Assembly: GCA_035515795.1 (NCBI GenBank)
Contig: DATJAY010000029.1
Span: 1-47,845, forward strand
DNA from: Candidatus Acidiferrales bacterium
Lineage (GTDB): Bacteria > Bacteroidota > Ignavibacteria > Kryptoniales > JAKASW01
Direction: 5' to 3'
Length of the DNA: 47,845 nt
Shown here piece by piece: positions 1 to 10,500 of this stretch; the stretch's first letter is position 1; the number at the start of each line of letters is the position of its first letter. The position numbers and the translations under genes were made by a program. The notes under the pieces are model-generated. The model was not told the DNA's origin and ran no database searches. It worked only from the letters and a program-made list of their open reading frames with translations.

Positions 1-413
<413 letters not shown>

Positions 414-548
414 ATCTTTTATTGAGATTAGAGAGACGCCAGATACAAATGAGAAATGCTTTTAGTTCTCCTGCATGGTGTACCATCATGTAGGACTTCC
501 CGATTGTCACAAGTTTGCGAAGCAAATCCCGCGCTTCGCGGAGATTTT
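414..548 (+). other. 23S-5S internal transcribed spacer
   Basis: This 135-base spacer lies between the two rRNA genes and holds no tRNA. It contains a hairpin with a perfect 7-bp stem, GCGAAGC at 517-523 and GCTTCGC at 533-539, just before the 5S gene. Such stems are plausible processing sites in an rRNA precursor. A short open frame from 475 runs through the spacer into the 5S gene and is not a real gene. Confidence 0.7.
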
Positions 549-666
549 TTCCGGTAACTATATCGAGGGGGAAACACCCGTTCCCATTCCGAACACGGCA
601 GTTAAGCCCCTCAGAGCCGATGGTACTCGATGGGTAACTGTCCGGGAGAGTAGGTCGTTGCCGGGA
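549..666 (+). rRNA. rrf: 5S ribosomal RNA
   Basis: This is a complete 118-base 5S rRNA. The two ends pair as the terminal stem: TTCCGGTAAC at 549-558 with GTTGCCGGGA at 657-666 gives ten pairs including G-U. Inside are the conserved CCCATTCCGAACACGG of loop B/C, GAGCCGATGGTACT of loop E, and GGGAGAGTAGG before the closing strand. It follows the 23S gene in the same orientation, as in a normal rRNA operon, and is followed at once by a terminator. Confidence 0.96.
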
Positions 667-673
667 GTATTTT

Positions 674-710
674 AGAAACCCCGTTCAAATGAACGGGGTT
701 TCTTGTTTTT
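674..710 (+). terminator. rho-independent terminator of the rRNA operon
   Basis: A perfect 13-bp stem (AGAAACCCCGTTC at 674-686, GAACGGGGTTTCT at 691-703) closes a four-base AAAT loop and is followed by TGTTTTTG. It lies 8 bases after the 5S gene. On the other strand there is no T-run after the stem, so it should act mainly on the plus strand. Confidence 0.93.
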
Positions 711-736
711 GTTCAGAACGAAAATGTAATAGACTT

Positions 737-2743
737 TTATGAGGGAAAACTTATCCTTTCAATCTCTTCCGTCAATTTTCCCCACCGGAAATATTTGTCT
801 TCCAGCTTTACTTCAAGCTCTTTGTACTCAACGGAAATCTTCTTTGCTTCATCACCATGTTTGTAAAACTCTGGATCTGCCATCATTGTCTCGATTTCTT
901 TTCTTCGATTCTCCATCCGTGATATTTCCTCTTCGACCACTTTCAATTCTTCTTTCAGAGGCTGCAACCTTTTCGATAGCTCATTTCTTCTCTTCGCTTC
1001 AGTTCGGCGCCGTTCCTTACTAGACAACTCGGCATTTTGATCGCTACCGTTTCCCGTTTCGCCTTCTTCAACTCTTCTTGCTTCTGACTTCTCTGCCTCT
1101 TGTCCCGTCCAAAAATTTGTATGTCGAGATCCCGCTTCGCGTGATTTCCTTTTATGGAGATAGTCGCTCACATTTCCAGGGAAGACTCTTACTTTCCCAT
1201 GACTGAACTCTGCGACTTTATTAACGATTGGATCCAGGAAAGCCCGGTCGTGAGACACAATAATGTAAGTCCCTTCGAATTCTTTCAGGGCATCCTGCAG
1301 TACTTTCTTCGATTTCATATCGAGATGATTCGTGGGCTCGTCCATGATTAGAAAGTTCGCGGGCTGCAAAAGCATCTTTGCGAGTGCAAGTCTGCTCTTT
1401 TCTCCGCCGGATAAAACTGAAACTTTCTTGAAAACGTCGTCGCCATGAAATAGAAAAGCGCCGAGTATAGTCCGCAACTTCGTCCGTATTTCTCCGGTCG
1501 CTACACTGTCAACAACTCCCAATGCATCGCTTGAAAGATCCAATTCTTCAGCCTGATGTTGCCCGAAGTACGAGGTGATGACATTATATCCGGCTTTGAT
1601 TTCACCGGAATCAAATGGCTCAACTCCAGCCAGCATTCTCACGAAAGTAGATTTACCTGCCCCGTTCACTCCGACGACCGCAATTCGGTCACCACGTTCA
1701 ATTGTAAAGCTCAGCCCGTTGAAAACTTTTTTCTCGCCGTAGTTTTTGTGGACATCTTTGACCTCGATGACAACGCTTCCGCTCTGCCGAGCTGGAGGAA
1801 AATGGAAGTGTATTTCCTCTTCAGTGTCTTCGATTTCGATGAGATCGATCTTCTCTAATTGCTTTAACCGGCTCTGCACTTGGCGCGCTTTCGTCGCCTT
1901 GTATCTGAATCGCTCAATGAATTGCTGTGTCTGCTTTATCTGCTGCTGCTGGTTCTTGTACGCATTCAACTTCTGTTCTCGGCGGATTTCCTTTTCTTTT
2001 TCGTAGAATGAATAATTGCCGGAGTATTCTTCCAGTCTCCCGAGACTTAGTGCCCACGTCCGTTTTGTGAGATTATCTAAAAAAGCCCTGTCATGCGACA
2101 CAAGGACAACTGCGCCGTTGTATGAGGTGAGCTTTTCTTCGAGCCACTGAAGTGTCTCAATGTCCAAATGATTAGTCGGCTCGTCGAGGAGGAGTACCGA
2201 CGGCTCCTTAAGAAGAAGCTTTGCCATCTCTATTCGCATTTGCCAGCCGCCGCTGAACTCATCCGTCTGACGTTGAAAATCTTCCGACGAGAAACCCAGC
2301 CCGACCAATACCTGTTCAATCTTCGATTTCATTCGAAACGCGTCAAGGTCTTCAAACTTATGCTGGAGTTCACCGAGCACCTCAAGGGTATCAAAATATT
2401 CTTCAGAGGCAGGGTCTAGTTCACTAAGTCGGGCCTGTGCTTCCTCCAGCTCTTGTCGAACCAATAACACATCCTCGAAGGCAGTCTCCGCTTCCGCGTA
2501 AAGAGTTTTGCCAGATGATGCGATGCCTTCTTGGGGCAGGTAACCGACGTTCACATAGTGGGCTTTATTGATAGAACCAGTGTCAGGTTCGGAAATCGAA
2601 GCGATAATCTTCAAAAGTGTAGACTTCCCGGCTCCATTTGGTCCGACTAATCCGATCCGGTCATGTGCGCCGATAGTGAACGACACATCGCGAAAGAGGT
2701 ACCGATCTCCGAACTGTATGGTTATGTTACTAGCGTTTAACAA
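737..2743 (-). CDS. ABC-F family ATP-binding protein
   Basis: This 668-residue protein has two ABC ATPase domains and no membrane segment, as in ABC-F translation factors (EttA/Uup/YdiF group), which bind the ribosomal E site. Domain 1 shows Walker A GPNGAGKST at residues 34-42, signature FSGGW at 163-167 and Walker B LLLDEP at 184-189. Domain 2 repeats these with GVNGAGKST, LSGGEKSR and LIMDEPTNHLD. The basic, Gln-rich stretch between the domains is the P-site tRNA-interaction motif region. The C-terminal ~100 residues are a charged coiled coil, as in Uup/YdiF. The start is TTG at 2743; an upstream ATG (2748-2750) is out of frame. Assignment to one ABC-F subfamily, or to antibiotic resistance, is not possible from sequence alone. 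Confidence 0.93.
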   Translation of the reverse strand: MLNASNITIQFGDRYLFRDVSFTIGAHDRIGLVGPNGAGKSTLLKIIASISEPDTGSINKAHYVNVGYLPQEGIASSGKTLYAEAETAFEDVLLVRQELEEAQARLSELDPASEEYFDTLEVLGELQHKFEDLDAFRMKSKIEQVLVGLGFSSEDFQRQTDEFSGGWQMRIEMAKLLLKEPSVLLLDEPTNHLDIETLQWLEEKLTSYNGAVVLVSHDRAFLDNLTKRTWALSLGRLEEYSGNYSFYEKEKEIRREQKLNAYKNQQQQIKQTQQFIERFRYKATKARQVQSRLKQLEKIDLIEIEDTEEEIHFHFPPARQSGSVVIEVKDVHKNYGEKKVFNGLSFTIERGDRIAVVGVNGAGKSTFVRMLAGVEPFDSGEIKAGYNVITSYFGQHQAEELDLSSDALGVVDSVATGEIRTKLRTILGAFLFHGDDVFKKVSVLSGGEKSRLALAKMLLQPANFLIMDEPTNHLDMKSKKVLQDALKEFEGTYIIVSHDRAFLDPIVNKVAEFSHGKVRVFPGNVSDYLHKRKSREAGSRHTNFWTGQEAEKSEARRVEEGETGNGSDQNAELSSKERRRTEAKRRNELSKRLQPLKEELKVVEEEISRMENRRKEIETMMADPEFYKHGDEAKKISVEYKELEVKLEDKYFRWGKLTEEIERISFPS

Positions 2744-2946
2744 ATCTCATTTGGTTTTGAGAAATAAAATATAATCATTAAGTCCTCAAGATAGGAAGGC
2801 GAATTCATCTTAGCGCCGATCTTCGCTATTTGGATCCGGCGCCCTGGTTTGCACTAAGATGTCCAGTGGCTATCTTTTGATAGACAAACCTATATCGTAG
2901 ATGATGTTGTATTGTTATTGCCACAAAAGGGAAAGGAGAGGACAGG

Positions 2947-3462
2947 ATGATTCGAGTTGCCAGGGCAAAGGATGCGGAATCTATTGCAGGTCTCTGCGCT
3001 CAGTTAGGGTATAAAACGTCAAGTGAAGAAGTGGAATTGCGGTTGAACGAAGCTTTGAAGGACGGTCATAGTGCGGTCTACTCGGCTGATTTTGACGGCA
3101 AAATTCTCGGATGGCTCCAGGCGGCAAGCAGTCAAACGATTGAGTCCGGCAGGTGTGCCGAGATCACCGGGCTTGTGGTTGACAAAGCTGCTCGAGGTAA
3201 GGGCATCGGACGGAGTCTTGTCCAACAGGCTGAGGAATGGGGAAGAATGATGGAGCAGAAAAATATCAGGGTTCGAACGAACATTAAGAGAAAAGATGCG
3301 CCTCTATTTTATCGAGCCCTCGGATTTAATGAAGTCAAAAAACAATTCGTCTTTGATAAATCCGTTGTAAGCCTGCAGCAGTTTAATCCTCCGGTTGGCC
3401 TGAATGAGTCACTCGCTTGTTTCCCTTGCGATCCGGTCCTCGATCAGAGTTGCATTTTTTAG
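2947..3462 (+). CDS. GNAT family N-acetyltransferase
   Basis: This 171-residue GNAT-fold enzyme should transfer an acyl group from acyl-CoA to an unknown amine. The acetyl-CoA motif A is clear: ITGLVVDKAARGKGIGRSLV around residues 79-98, with the R-x-x-G-x-G core RGKGIG. Motif B follows as FYRALGFNEV near 121-130. The start is supported by AGGAG seven to ten bases upstream in GGAAAGGAGAGGACAGGATG. The fold should be complete by about residue 145; the last ~25 residues lie antisense to the end of the M28 peptidase gene, with a 54-bp convergent overlap. The substrate cannot be predicted; a RimI-like protein acetylase or small-molecule acetylase are both possible. Confidence 0.88.
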   Translation: MIRVARAKDAESIAGLCAQLGYKTSSEEVELRLNEALKDGHSAVYSADFDGKILGWLQAASSQTIESGRCAEITGLVVDKAARGKGIGRSLVQQAEEWGRMMEQKNIRVRTNIKRKDAPLFYRALGFNEVKKQFVFDKSVVSLQQFNPPVGLNESLACFPCDPVLDQSCIF

Positions 3463-5499
3463 TACGTCATCGAGAATGCTCAATTCTTCTTTTAGTTTTT
3501 CCGCGTCTTTTTTCTCAATAGCACGTGAGACCCCCGGCAACGGCTGACTCGCGTAACCCGTGTAAGACCCCGGTGCATAGATCTGATGCTTGAACCACGG
3601 ACTCTGTGGCAAACCTTCTTTGTCTGTAAAGGTGCGCTCCACCTCCATCATGGATGAATTTATTTTCGAGTAGTTGTTCAACTTTCGGATGGCGAGAAGG
3701 GAGTCTGCGTTGTCCGCAGCCTTCTCAAATTCGAGAGCCGCATCTATAGTCGCTTTGAAATCCACAGACTTAAGATTCTCTTCTTCATCAGCCTTCTTAC
3801 TAAGCTCATGAACATACTTTTGAATCTGTTTTGCATAATCGGAGTAGCTGAACGGCAACAGAGAGTCGTCGGCGAGTCGGATGGCAGCAACGCCTAGAAG
3901 CTTTGCTACGGTCGCATGGTATTGAAACGTCGGGTCTCCCCAGTGTTCCATCCAATAGAAATTGTCGAGTGCTGAATGATAGACACCGTAGGGACCTCCG
4001 AAGCCAAAATCGAATGATGGGACCCCGATATGATCCAGGAAAACCGTAAAGTCCGACCCGCTGCCGAGCCTACCAAGTGTCGTCATCGCTGTGTCAGGGA
4101 CGGCATCATGCTTTTCGAAATACGATTTGTTCTGACTGATGTACCAGGCATCAAACACACTCTTTTGCGTCTTTGGGTCACTAACACTTTTTGTGATGTC
4201 CATGATAAATCGGTCAAGCGATGGGACTGCGTTCGCGCCGAAATTAATCCCGCTGACAGGTGCGTCAATGTTTATGTACACCACCGCGTCTTTTGCGAGT
4301 TCATCTTCGTTTTGCTCTCCCCACTCGGTGGAGCCGATTAGTCCGTATTCCTCACCGTCCCATGAGCATAGCGTTATTGATCTCTCCGGTTTCCAGCCTT
4401 CCTTCAGAAGTTGTCCAAACCCGCGTGCAGTTTCAAGCATCGACGCCGTTCCGCTGTTCGGGTCGACTGCTCCGAACACCCAAGCGTCGCGGTGATTTCC
4501 GATGATTACTTTCTCATCGGGATATTTCTGCCCCTCGATCGTTCCAATCACGTCCCATATCGGTCTGATCGCGTAGTCCATCTCAATTTTCATCTTGACT
4601 TCTGCCGGGCCTGGTCCGATATGATAAGCGAATGGTAAGCCACCTTGCCAATCGTGTGGCACGACGGATCCCGCAAGATTGCTGAGAATTTTATCGGCAT
4701 TGCCGTATGAAATCGGAAGACATGGAATGTGCGGAAGGTCGGTGACATCGGCAAGGGGAATTCTCCTGGCATCCTTTGTGGATGCATAGCCGGGGGTGAG
4801 CGGATCTCCAGGGTAGACCGTCAGGTCCTGTATGCTGCCCCGCTGTACTGCATCCCATGGACGCATCGGCCCGCGCGGATATATGTCCCCTAGATCGTAG
4901 CCATCGTCTTGCGGGTCGGAATATATGATTACTCCAGCCGCGCCGTGCTCCTCCGCCACTTTTACTTTTATCCCACGAAAACTTTTTCCGTACCTCACGA
5001 GCATTATTTTGCCCTTAAAAGATATTCCCAATTTTTCCAGATAATCGTAATCCTCCGGCAAACCGTAATTGGCGTAAATAATTTGTCCTGAGAGATCTCC
5101 ATTCGGTGAGTATGCATTGAAAGGAAGCACCGCATTCGAATTATAGCTGTCTTTGTCCCATGACCATCCTTTTTCCTCTAAATCGAATTTGAACTCTTCC
5201 GGTGCGGTCATCTCAAGCTCCTGGGACTTCGGATAAGGGAGATAGACATAATAAGTGAGAATCCGGGAGTTGATCCCATATTCTTTGAAGCGATTGTTTA
5301 CAAATACCGCAAGCTCGCTGTCGTCCGGACTCCCGGCGATGTGAGGCTGCTGAGTGAGAATAAAAAGATTTTTCCTGCAGCTGTCGGGATTTGGGATACC
5401 CAAAAACTGGGTCTCGATGTTTCTACTTGTTTGTCCGTAAGCGAGCATCGCGGGAAAGATCAGACCTGTCACGATTAAAAGGGAATTGTATTTGAACAT
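3409..5499 (-). CDS. M28 family metallo-carboxypeptidase, glutamate carboxypeptidase II-like, exported
   Basis: This 696-residue exported dizinc exopeptidase resembles glutamate carboxypeptidase II/NAALADase. A signal peptide occupies residues 1-22, ending in AYGQ. A protease-associated (PA) domain spans about 130-280. The M28 catalytic domain follows with zinc ligands H336 (GNHRD), D346 (AVDPNSG), E384 next to the catalytic base E383 (WDGEEYG), D412 (NIDAP) and H508 (YHSALDN), matching the order in human GCPII. The C-terminal ~130 residues fit a transferrin-receptor-like dimerisation helix bundle. It probably trims peptides, perhaps terminal acidic residues, in the periplasm or outside. ATAGGAG lies nine bases before the ATG. 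It has no T9SS tail. Confidence 0.93.
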   Translation of the reverse strand: MFKYNSLLIVTGLIFPAMLAYGQTSRNIETQFLGIPNPDSCRKNLFILTQQPHIAGSPDDSELAVFVNNRFKEYGINSRILTYYVYLPYPKSQELEMTAPEEFKFDLEEKGWSWDKDSYNSNAVLPFNAYSPNGDLSGQIIYANYGLPEDYDYLEKLGISFKGKIMLVRYGKSFRGIKVKVAEEHGAAGVIIYSDPQDDGYDLGDIYPRGPMRPWDAVQRGSIQDLTVYPGDPLTPGYASTKDARRIPLADVTDLPHIPCLPISYGNADKILSNLAGSVVPHDWQGGLPFAYHIGPGPAEVKMKIEMDYAIRPIWDVIGTIEGQKYPDEKVIIGNHRDAWVFGAVDPNSGTASMLETARGFGQLLKEGWKPERSITLCSWDGEEYGLIGSTEWGEQNEDELAKDAVVYINIDAPVSGINFGANAVPSLDRFIMDITKSVSDPKTQKSVFDAWYISQNKSYFEKHDAVPDTAMTTLGRLGSGSDFTVFLDHIGVPSFDFGFGGPYGVYHSALDNFYWMEHWGDPTFQYHATVAKLLGVAAIRLADDSLLPFSYSDYAKQIQKYVHELSKKADEEENLKSVDFKATIDAALEFEKAADNADSLLAIRKLNNYSKINSSMMEVERTFTDKEGLPQSPWFKHQIYAPGSYTGYASQPLPGVSRAIEKKDAEKLKEELSILDDVLKNATLIEDRIARETSE

Positions 5500-5529
5500 C
5501 TGGGCTGGCTCCTATTTGAATAATTAGAA

Positions 5530-5560
5530 CAAAATTATTGACACGAATGAACAAATCCAA
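5530..5560 (-). promoter_or_regulatory. possible Bacteroidota-type promoter for the M28 peptidase
   Basis: Read on the minus strand there is TAATTTTG (5537-5530), matching the Bacteroidota -7 box TAnnTTTG. A TTGG (5560-5557) lies 19 bases upstream as a -33 element. The inferred start would give a leader of about 25 bases carrying the AGGAG site. Whether this lineage uses the Bacteroidota-type sigma consensus is not known from the window. Confidence 0.3.
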
Positions 5561-5635
5561 CCCTTTCGAAACTTTACCGTTCCATTTAACGTAGTTACAC
5601 TTGATTTACTCGAATCTAGTCGATTATCTTAGGTG

Positions 5636-5657
5636 TATAAACTGACTATCAGTCAGT
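5636..5657 (+). promoter_or_regulatory. TetR-type operator overlapping a -10-like box
   Basis: A 17-bp palindrome, ACTGACT-ATC-AGTCAGT at 5641-5657, has perfect 7-bp arms. It overlaps the end of a -10-like TATAAA (5636-5641) and lies about 30 bases before the TetR start. This is the usual position for an autorepressor site controlling a tetR-pump operon. The -35 element is not clear. Confidence 0.7.
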
Positions 5658-5688
5658 AGTCGTGAATTACTTCAAGTCTGGAGAATTT

Positions 5689-6426
5689 ATGGGAATACAC
5701 GAGCGCAAAGAGCGCGAGAAGCAAATGCGGAGAGACCTTATCTTGAAAGCTTCGGAGGAGGTGTTCTTCGAAAAGGGTCTTAGAGCGACTACGCTTGATG
5801 AAATCGCCGAAAGAGCGGAAGTAAGTAAAGGAACAATATATTTATACTTCGCGAGCAAGGAGGACCTTTACTTTTCTTTGATGACTAAAGGCCTTTCCAT
5901 GCTGCTGAAAGTCTTTGAGGATACGGATCCTGATGAATCGGATCCTCAAAGTGCCCTTGTCCATTTTGGTGTTGCCTATCAGAAGTTCAGCGATGAACAA
6001 TCTTATCTTTTCAAGATGCTGGCTGTGGTAGAGAACCCCGCAGTAAATGAGCAAGTGTCGCCAGGTGTGCTGTCCGAGCTCGAGAGGATGAGCGATAAGG
6101 TGTTGAGTTATGTTTCGAAGTTCGTGCAAAAGGGAATCGATGCTGGTACATTTCGAACTGATCTGACTCCTTATGAAGCTGTGATTCTTTTTTGGGTTTC
6201 TCTAAGCGGCATTCTCAATTTGAAAATGCGTGCAGCAGCTATGCACGATATCGAGCACATCAATAAGGATTCTGTGTTGCACGGGGTTGACTATGATTTG
6301 CTATATAAAAAAGGAATGGACTTCTTAATGAATTTTCTCGTGGGCCATGATTCCCGAAATGTCGTGCTTAACAGAGTCTCTAAAAAGACTAGAAGAACTT
6401 TAAATCCTGTAAAGGGGGATAAGTGA
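5689..6426 (+). CDS. TetR/AcrR family transcriptional regulator
   Basis: This 245-residue TetR-family repressor starts the RND efflux operon. The N-terminal helix-turn-helix is typical, with ATTLDEIAERAEVSKGTIYL at about residues 36-55 followed by YFASKEDLY. The rest is an alpha-helical ligand and dimer domain with a basic tail (KKTRRTLNP). I chose ATG 5689, which has GGAGA five to nine bases upstream. A GTG at 5662 would add nine residues, including TGA-free codons close to the operator, but lacks a ribosome site. The palindrome at 5641-5657 is the likely operator, so the protein probably represses itself and the downstream pump genes until a toxic ligand binds. The stop overlaps the first candidate start of the adaptor gene. 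Confidence 0.92.
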   Translation: MGIHERKEREKQMRRDLILKASEEVFFEKGLRATTLDEIAERAEVSKGTIYLYFASKEDLYFSLMTKGLSMLLKVFEDTDPDESDPQSALVHFGVAYQKFSDEQSYLFKMLAVVENPAVNEQVSPGVLSELERMSDKVLSYVSKFVQKGIDAGTFRTDLTPYEAVILFWVSLSGILNLKMRAAAMHDIEHINKDSVLHGVDYDLLYKKGMDFLMNFLVGHDSRNVVLNRVSKKTRRTLNPVKGDK

Positions 6427-6428
6427 AA

Positions 6429-7493
6429 ATGAAATCGCGAAGATCAATTCTGGTTGTCGTGATATCGGTGCTTCTTATTGGAACAATAATTGTGCTCAGG
6501 CTTCGCTCGCACGCGATGGTGGATGGAGACGCCGGGTCTTCAACAATTGCTGTGACCGTCTCAAAAGCGGAACCCGGCTCTGTTACAAACAAAATTAACG
6601 TCACGGGAGCTCTTGAAGGTGTCCATGAGACTGATATTATTTCAGAGACAAGTGGTAAGATTACAAAGATCAATGCCGAGATCGAAGCATATGTCTCTGT
6701 AAATTCCAGTGTCGCTGAAGTAGAAAACGATCTGCAGGAAATTGCAGTGGAGGCGGCACATATAAACAGTGACAAGGCAGCAGCAGACTTAAAACGCGTA
6801 AGAAATTTGTTCACTCAGAACGCGGTTTCGGAAACGCAGTTTGAGAATGCGGAGGTTGGAGCAAAAGCTGCATTGGCGCAGTTGAAGCTCGCACAGAAAA
6901 ATTATGATAATACATTCTTGAGGACCCCGATTGCCGGCAGACTCGCGCAAAAATTCGTGGTGGTCGGCCAGATGATAACGCCGGGTACTAAAGTAGCCAC
7001 CGTTGTCGATGATAGCCGCATGAAGTTAAAAGTAGGCATCCCGGAAAATTACGTATCTTTTGTGAAACCTGGCAGTGATGTACAGGTAACTTCGGATGCA
7101 GTTCCAAATCTAATTTTTTCAGGAACGATAAAGACGATTGCCCTTAAAGCCGATCCTCAGACGAGAACTTTTCAGGCCGAAATCGAACTGCTGAACGACC
7201 GCAACAGGTCACTGAAAAGCGGAATGTTTGCCAAGGCTGAGATCGCGACATCTGATGGAGGCGTAGCATCGCTTGTCATCCCGGCCGTTGCAATAATTGA
7301 GTCGAACGGGAATTCTCCGGCGGTATTTGCCGTGAAAGATTCTGTTGCTTCATTGAAACACGTTACCCTGGGACGGCGAAATGATTCCGTTGTCGAAGTT
7401 TTATCCGGGTTGACTTGTGAGGATCTGGTCGTGAGTTTTGGCCAACAGAATCTGAAGGATGGCACAAAGGTTAAGTACAATGTGGAGAACTGA
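6429..7493 (+). CDS. efflux RND transporter periplasmic adaptor subunit (HlyD/AcrA-like)
   Basis: This ~354-residue membrane fusion protein links an inner-membrane RND pump to an outer-membrane channel. It has an N-terminal membrane anchor (SILVVVISVLLIGTIIVL, about residues 4-21). Next come the first lipoyl half (TGALEGVHETDIISE), a short alpha-hairpin with the LFTQNAVSETQFENA stretch, the second lipoyl half (TFLRTPIAGRLAQKFV), and beta-barrel and membrane-proximal domains ending in VVSFGQQNLKDGTKV. AAGGGGGA lies upstream; GTG 6423, overlapping the TetR stop as GTGA, is an alternative start two codons earlier. The short hairpin is common in MexA/AcrA relatives of Bacteroidota. Gene order tetR-adaptor-RND supports the role. 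Confidence 0.92.
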   Translation: MKSRRSILVVVISVLLIGTIIVLRLRSHAMVDGDAGSSTIAVTVSKAEPGSVTNKINVTGALEGVHETDIISETSGKITKINAEIEAYVSVNSSVAEVENDLQEIAVEAAHINSDKAAADLKRVRNLFTQNAVSETQFENAEVGAKAALAQLKLAQKNYDNTFLRTPIAGRLAQKFVVVGQMITPGTKVATVVDDSRMKLKVGIPENYVSFVKPGSDVQVTSDAVPNLIFSGTIKTIALKADPQTRTFQAEIELLNDRNRSLKSGMFAKAEIATSDGGVASLVIPAVAIIESNGNSPAVFAVKDSVASLKHVTLGRRNDSVVEVLSGLTCEDLVVSFGQQNLKDGTKVKYNVEN

Positions 7494-7529
7494 AAGATTT
7501 TCACACTGCAGCTAGGGAGTTGAGTCACA

Positions 7530-10500
7530 ATGAGACTTACGGAAATTGCAATAAAAAGACCCGCTTTCATTACAATGGTGTTCGTTGCGTTGGCGGTGCT
7601 CGGAATATATTCTTACAATCAGATGGGTGTAGACCTCCTGCCGAAAACCGACTGGCCCATTGTCACCGTGGTAACCGTTTATCCGGGAGCAGGTCCAAAG
7701 GAAGTGGAGAACGATATCTCCAAACCTCTCGAAGATGGATTAAGTTCACTCAATAACATAGACAATATTCGCTCTTATTCGAGAGAGAATGTTTCAATTG
7801 TTGTCGTGCAGTTTGGATTCAGCACGGATCTGAATACCGCTGTGAACGATGTACAGAGAAATGTGGACATGATCCGGGCGACACTGCCAAAAGAAGCGGA
7901 AGCTCCAAAGATTCAAAAAGCTGATCTCAACTCATTCCCGATAGTGAGAGTTTCCGCCGAGGCATCCATGGAACCAACGGTGCTGTATCAATTCATAAAG
8001 GACCGCGTACAGCCTGCACTTGAACAGGTACCTGGGGTAGCGACAATTAATTTGGTCGGCGGAAAACAGCGTGAAATCAGGGTAGAGGTCGAGAACTCTC
8101 GACTCAGAGCGTATAATATTTCACTGATGCAGGTAGCCCAGGCGTTGGGAGCCGACAATCTGGATTTTCCTGCCGGAACTATCACTGACGATAACCGCGA
8201 GTTTACGGTCAGGCTCTCTGGAAAATTTCAAACCCTCGACCAACTACGAAACATGGTGATCGCATCGACTTCTCAGGGTGTAGTTCATTTGAGCGACATT
8301 GCAGATGTGAAAGACACCTATAAAAAAACTGATCAGACGTTCAGCAGAATTGCTGGCATGTCCGCTATCGGCTTGATTATCCAGAAAACGTCTGATGCAA
8401 ATTCTGTTCAGACTAGCGATGGTGTGCAAAAGGAGCTGAAGAATCTTGAGAAGGTATACTCGGACCGAAGTCTGAAATTCACAGTTGCACAGGATATCAC
8501 CTCGTTCACAAGGAACTCGATAAGCGAGGTGAAGAGAGATCTCGGCCTGGCGATACTGATGGTCGCGATTACGCTTTTCCTCTTTCTGCATTCGGTGCGC
8601 AATTCTCTGATTGTCCTGCTGTCGATACCGACGTCTCTCGTCAGCACATTTGTATTCATGTACGCAATGGGGTTCACGATCAATCTTGTTTCCACTATGG
8701 GTTTGGCGCTTGTGATTGGAATTCTTGTCGATGATTCCATAGTCGTTCTCGAGAATATTCACAGGCACATGGAGAAGGGCGAGAACAAGAAGACTGCTGC
8801 GATAAATGGACGGAGCGAGATTGGATTTGCGGCAATTGCCATTACTCTTGTCGACGTTGTTGTGTTTCTTCCGATTGCAATGGTTGGCGGACTCGTTGGA
8901 AAAATTTTCAGAGAGTTCGGGTTGACCATCGTCGTTTCAACTTTAATCTCGTTGTTCGTATCATTTACATTGACTCCGATGCTTGCCTCGAAATGGTCGA
9001 AACTCACTAATTATGACCAGATTACTTTTGTCGGCAGGTTCATAATTTGGTTTGAGAACTTCCAGAAACGTCTTGATGCTGGATATAGAAAGCTTCTCGA
9101 CTGGGCGCTGGGAAAGAGAAAAACCGTGCTGGCGATCAGCGGGGCTGCCTTGCTTATCAGTCTGCTCCCGCTTCCACTCCACCTGATTGGTTCCGAATTC
9201 ATGACGCAAGCGGACAGAGGAGAGTTTGCGCTGATCATCGAGATGCCGGTTGGAACTCCAATTGAGAAGACCGACGCCACTATCGCTGCGATCGAAAATC
9301 AGTTGAAGAAGGATCCTAACATAGAGCAATACTTCAGCACGGTCGGTATGTCGGAACAAATGTTTTCCAAGTCCACGACCCCGAACTTAGGACAAATTCA
9401 AATTAGACTTGTACCTTCGTGGAAACGCAAAGTCAGCACCGGGCAAGAGATGGCTTTCGTCAAAAGCATTGCGGACAATTATCCGGGAGTAGCAGGAAGG
9501 GCAAGCGTAATTGGAATGTGGGGCACCGCCAATTACTCGCCTCTGGAAGTGGAAATTCAGGGTGCTGACCTTTCGGAAGTAGTGGCAGCCTCCCAACAGA
9601 TATCGGATGTCATGGCGAAGACGGATGGAGTTACCGACGTCAAAAGCACATGGGAAAACGCGCGACCGGAATTACAGGTGGTTGTGGACCGCGAAAAGGC
9701 GGCTTCATTTGGACTGACACTTGGCGACGTGGCAGCGGTACTCCAGACTGCTGTTCAGGGAAATGTTATTACGAAATATAGCGACAACGGAACGGACTAT
9801 GATGTAAGATTGCAGCTCGCCGAACGGGACAGAAATCAAGCCTCAGATCTGGGAACTCTCACCCTGATGACAAGAACCGGGAGACAGATTTATCTCAATC
9901 AAATTGCAGATGTAATCAGTGGAAATGGCCCTGTCGAGATTGACAGAAAAGATCGAGAACGATTGGTCACAATTCTTGGCAACCTGACGGGTTCCAGAAG
10001 TTTGGGCGATGCGACGCGCGACATACAGGCCGGCATCGCTTCGTTGAACCTTCCACCGCGAATCAGGGTGTTCTTCGGCGGTGATAACGAAAACATGTCG
10101 GACATGTTCCGGGACATGATGCTTGCTTTGGGAATGGCGGTTCTCTTTGTCTATATGATCATGGTCTCGTTGTTTGAATCTTATGCGCATCCGTTCACAA
10201 TAATGTTTTCACTACCCGTCGCGCTGGTCGGCGGGTTCGTGGCACTTTTCCTGACAGGACAGACCCTGAACACTTTTTCGATGATAGGATTGATCATGTC
10301 GATGGGACTCGTGACGAAAAATGCGATCTTATTAGTGGATTATACGAACACACTTCGTTCGCGCGGTTACAGAATGATCGATGCGATCCTGGAAGCTGGA
10401 CCGACGAGGTTGCGTCCGATTATTATGACGACTGCGACTATGGTTCTTGGAATGCTGCCGCTTGCGCTTGGACTGGGTGCGGGTTCGGACCTTCGACAGA

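Noticed and set aside
2869-2885. CTATC-TTTT-GATAG hairpin before the GNAT gene
   Set aside because: Only a 5-bp AT-rich stem with no T-run; likely chance.
8244-8768. 174-codon antisense frame within the RND pump gene
   Set aside because: Shadow of a strongly coding gene; residue composition is His/Arg/Cys-rich and meaningless.
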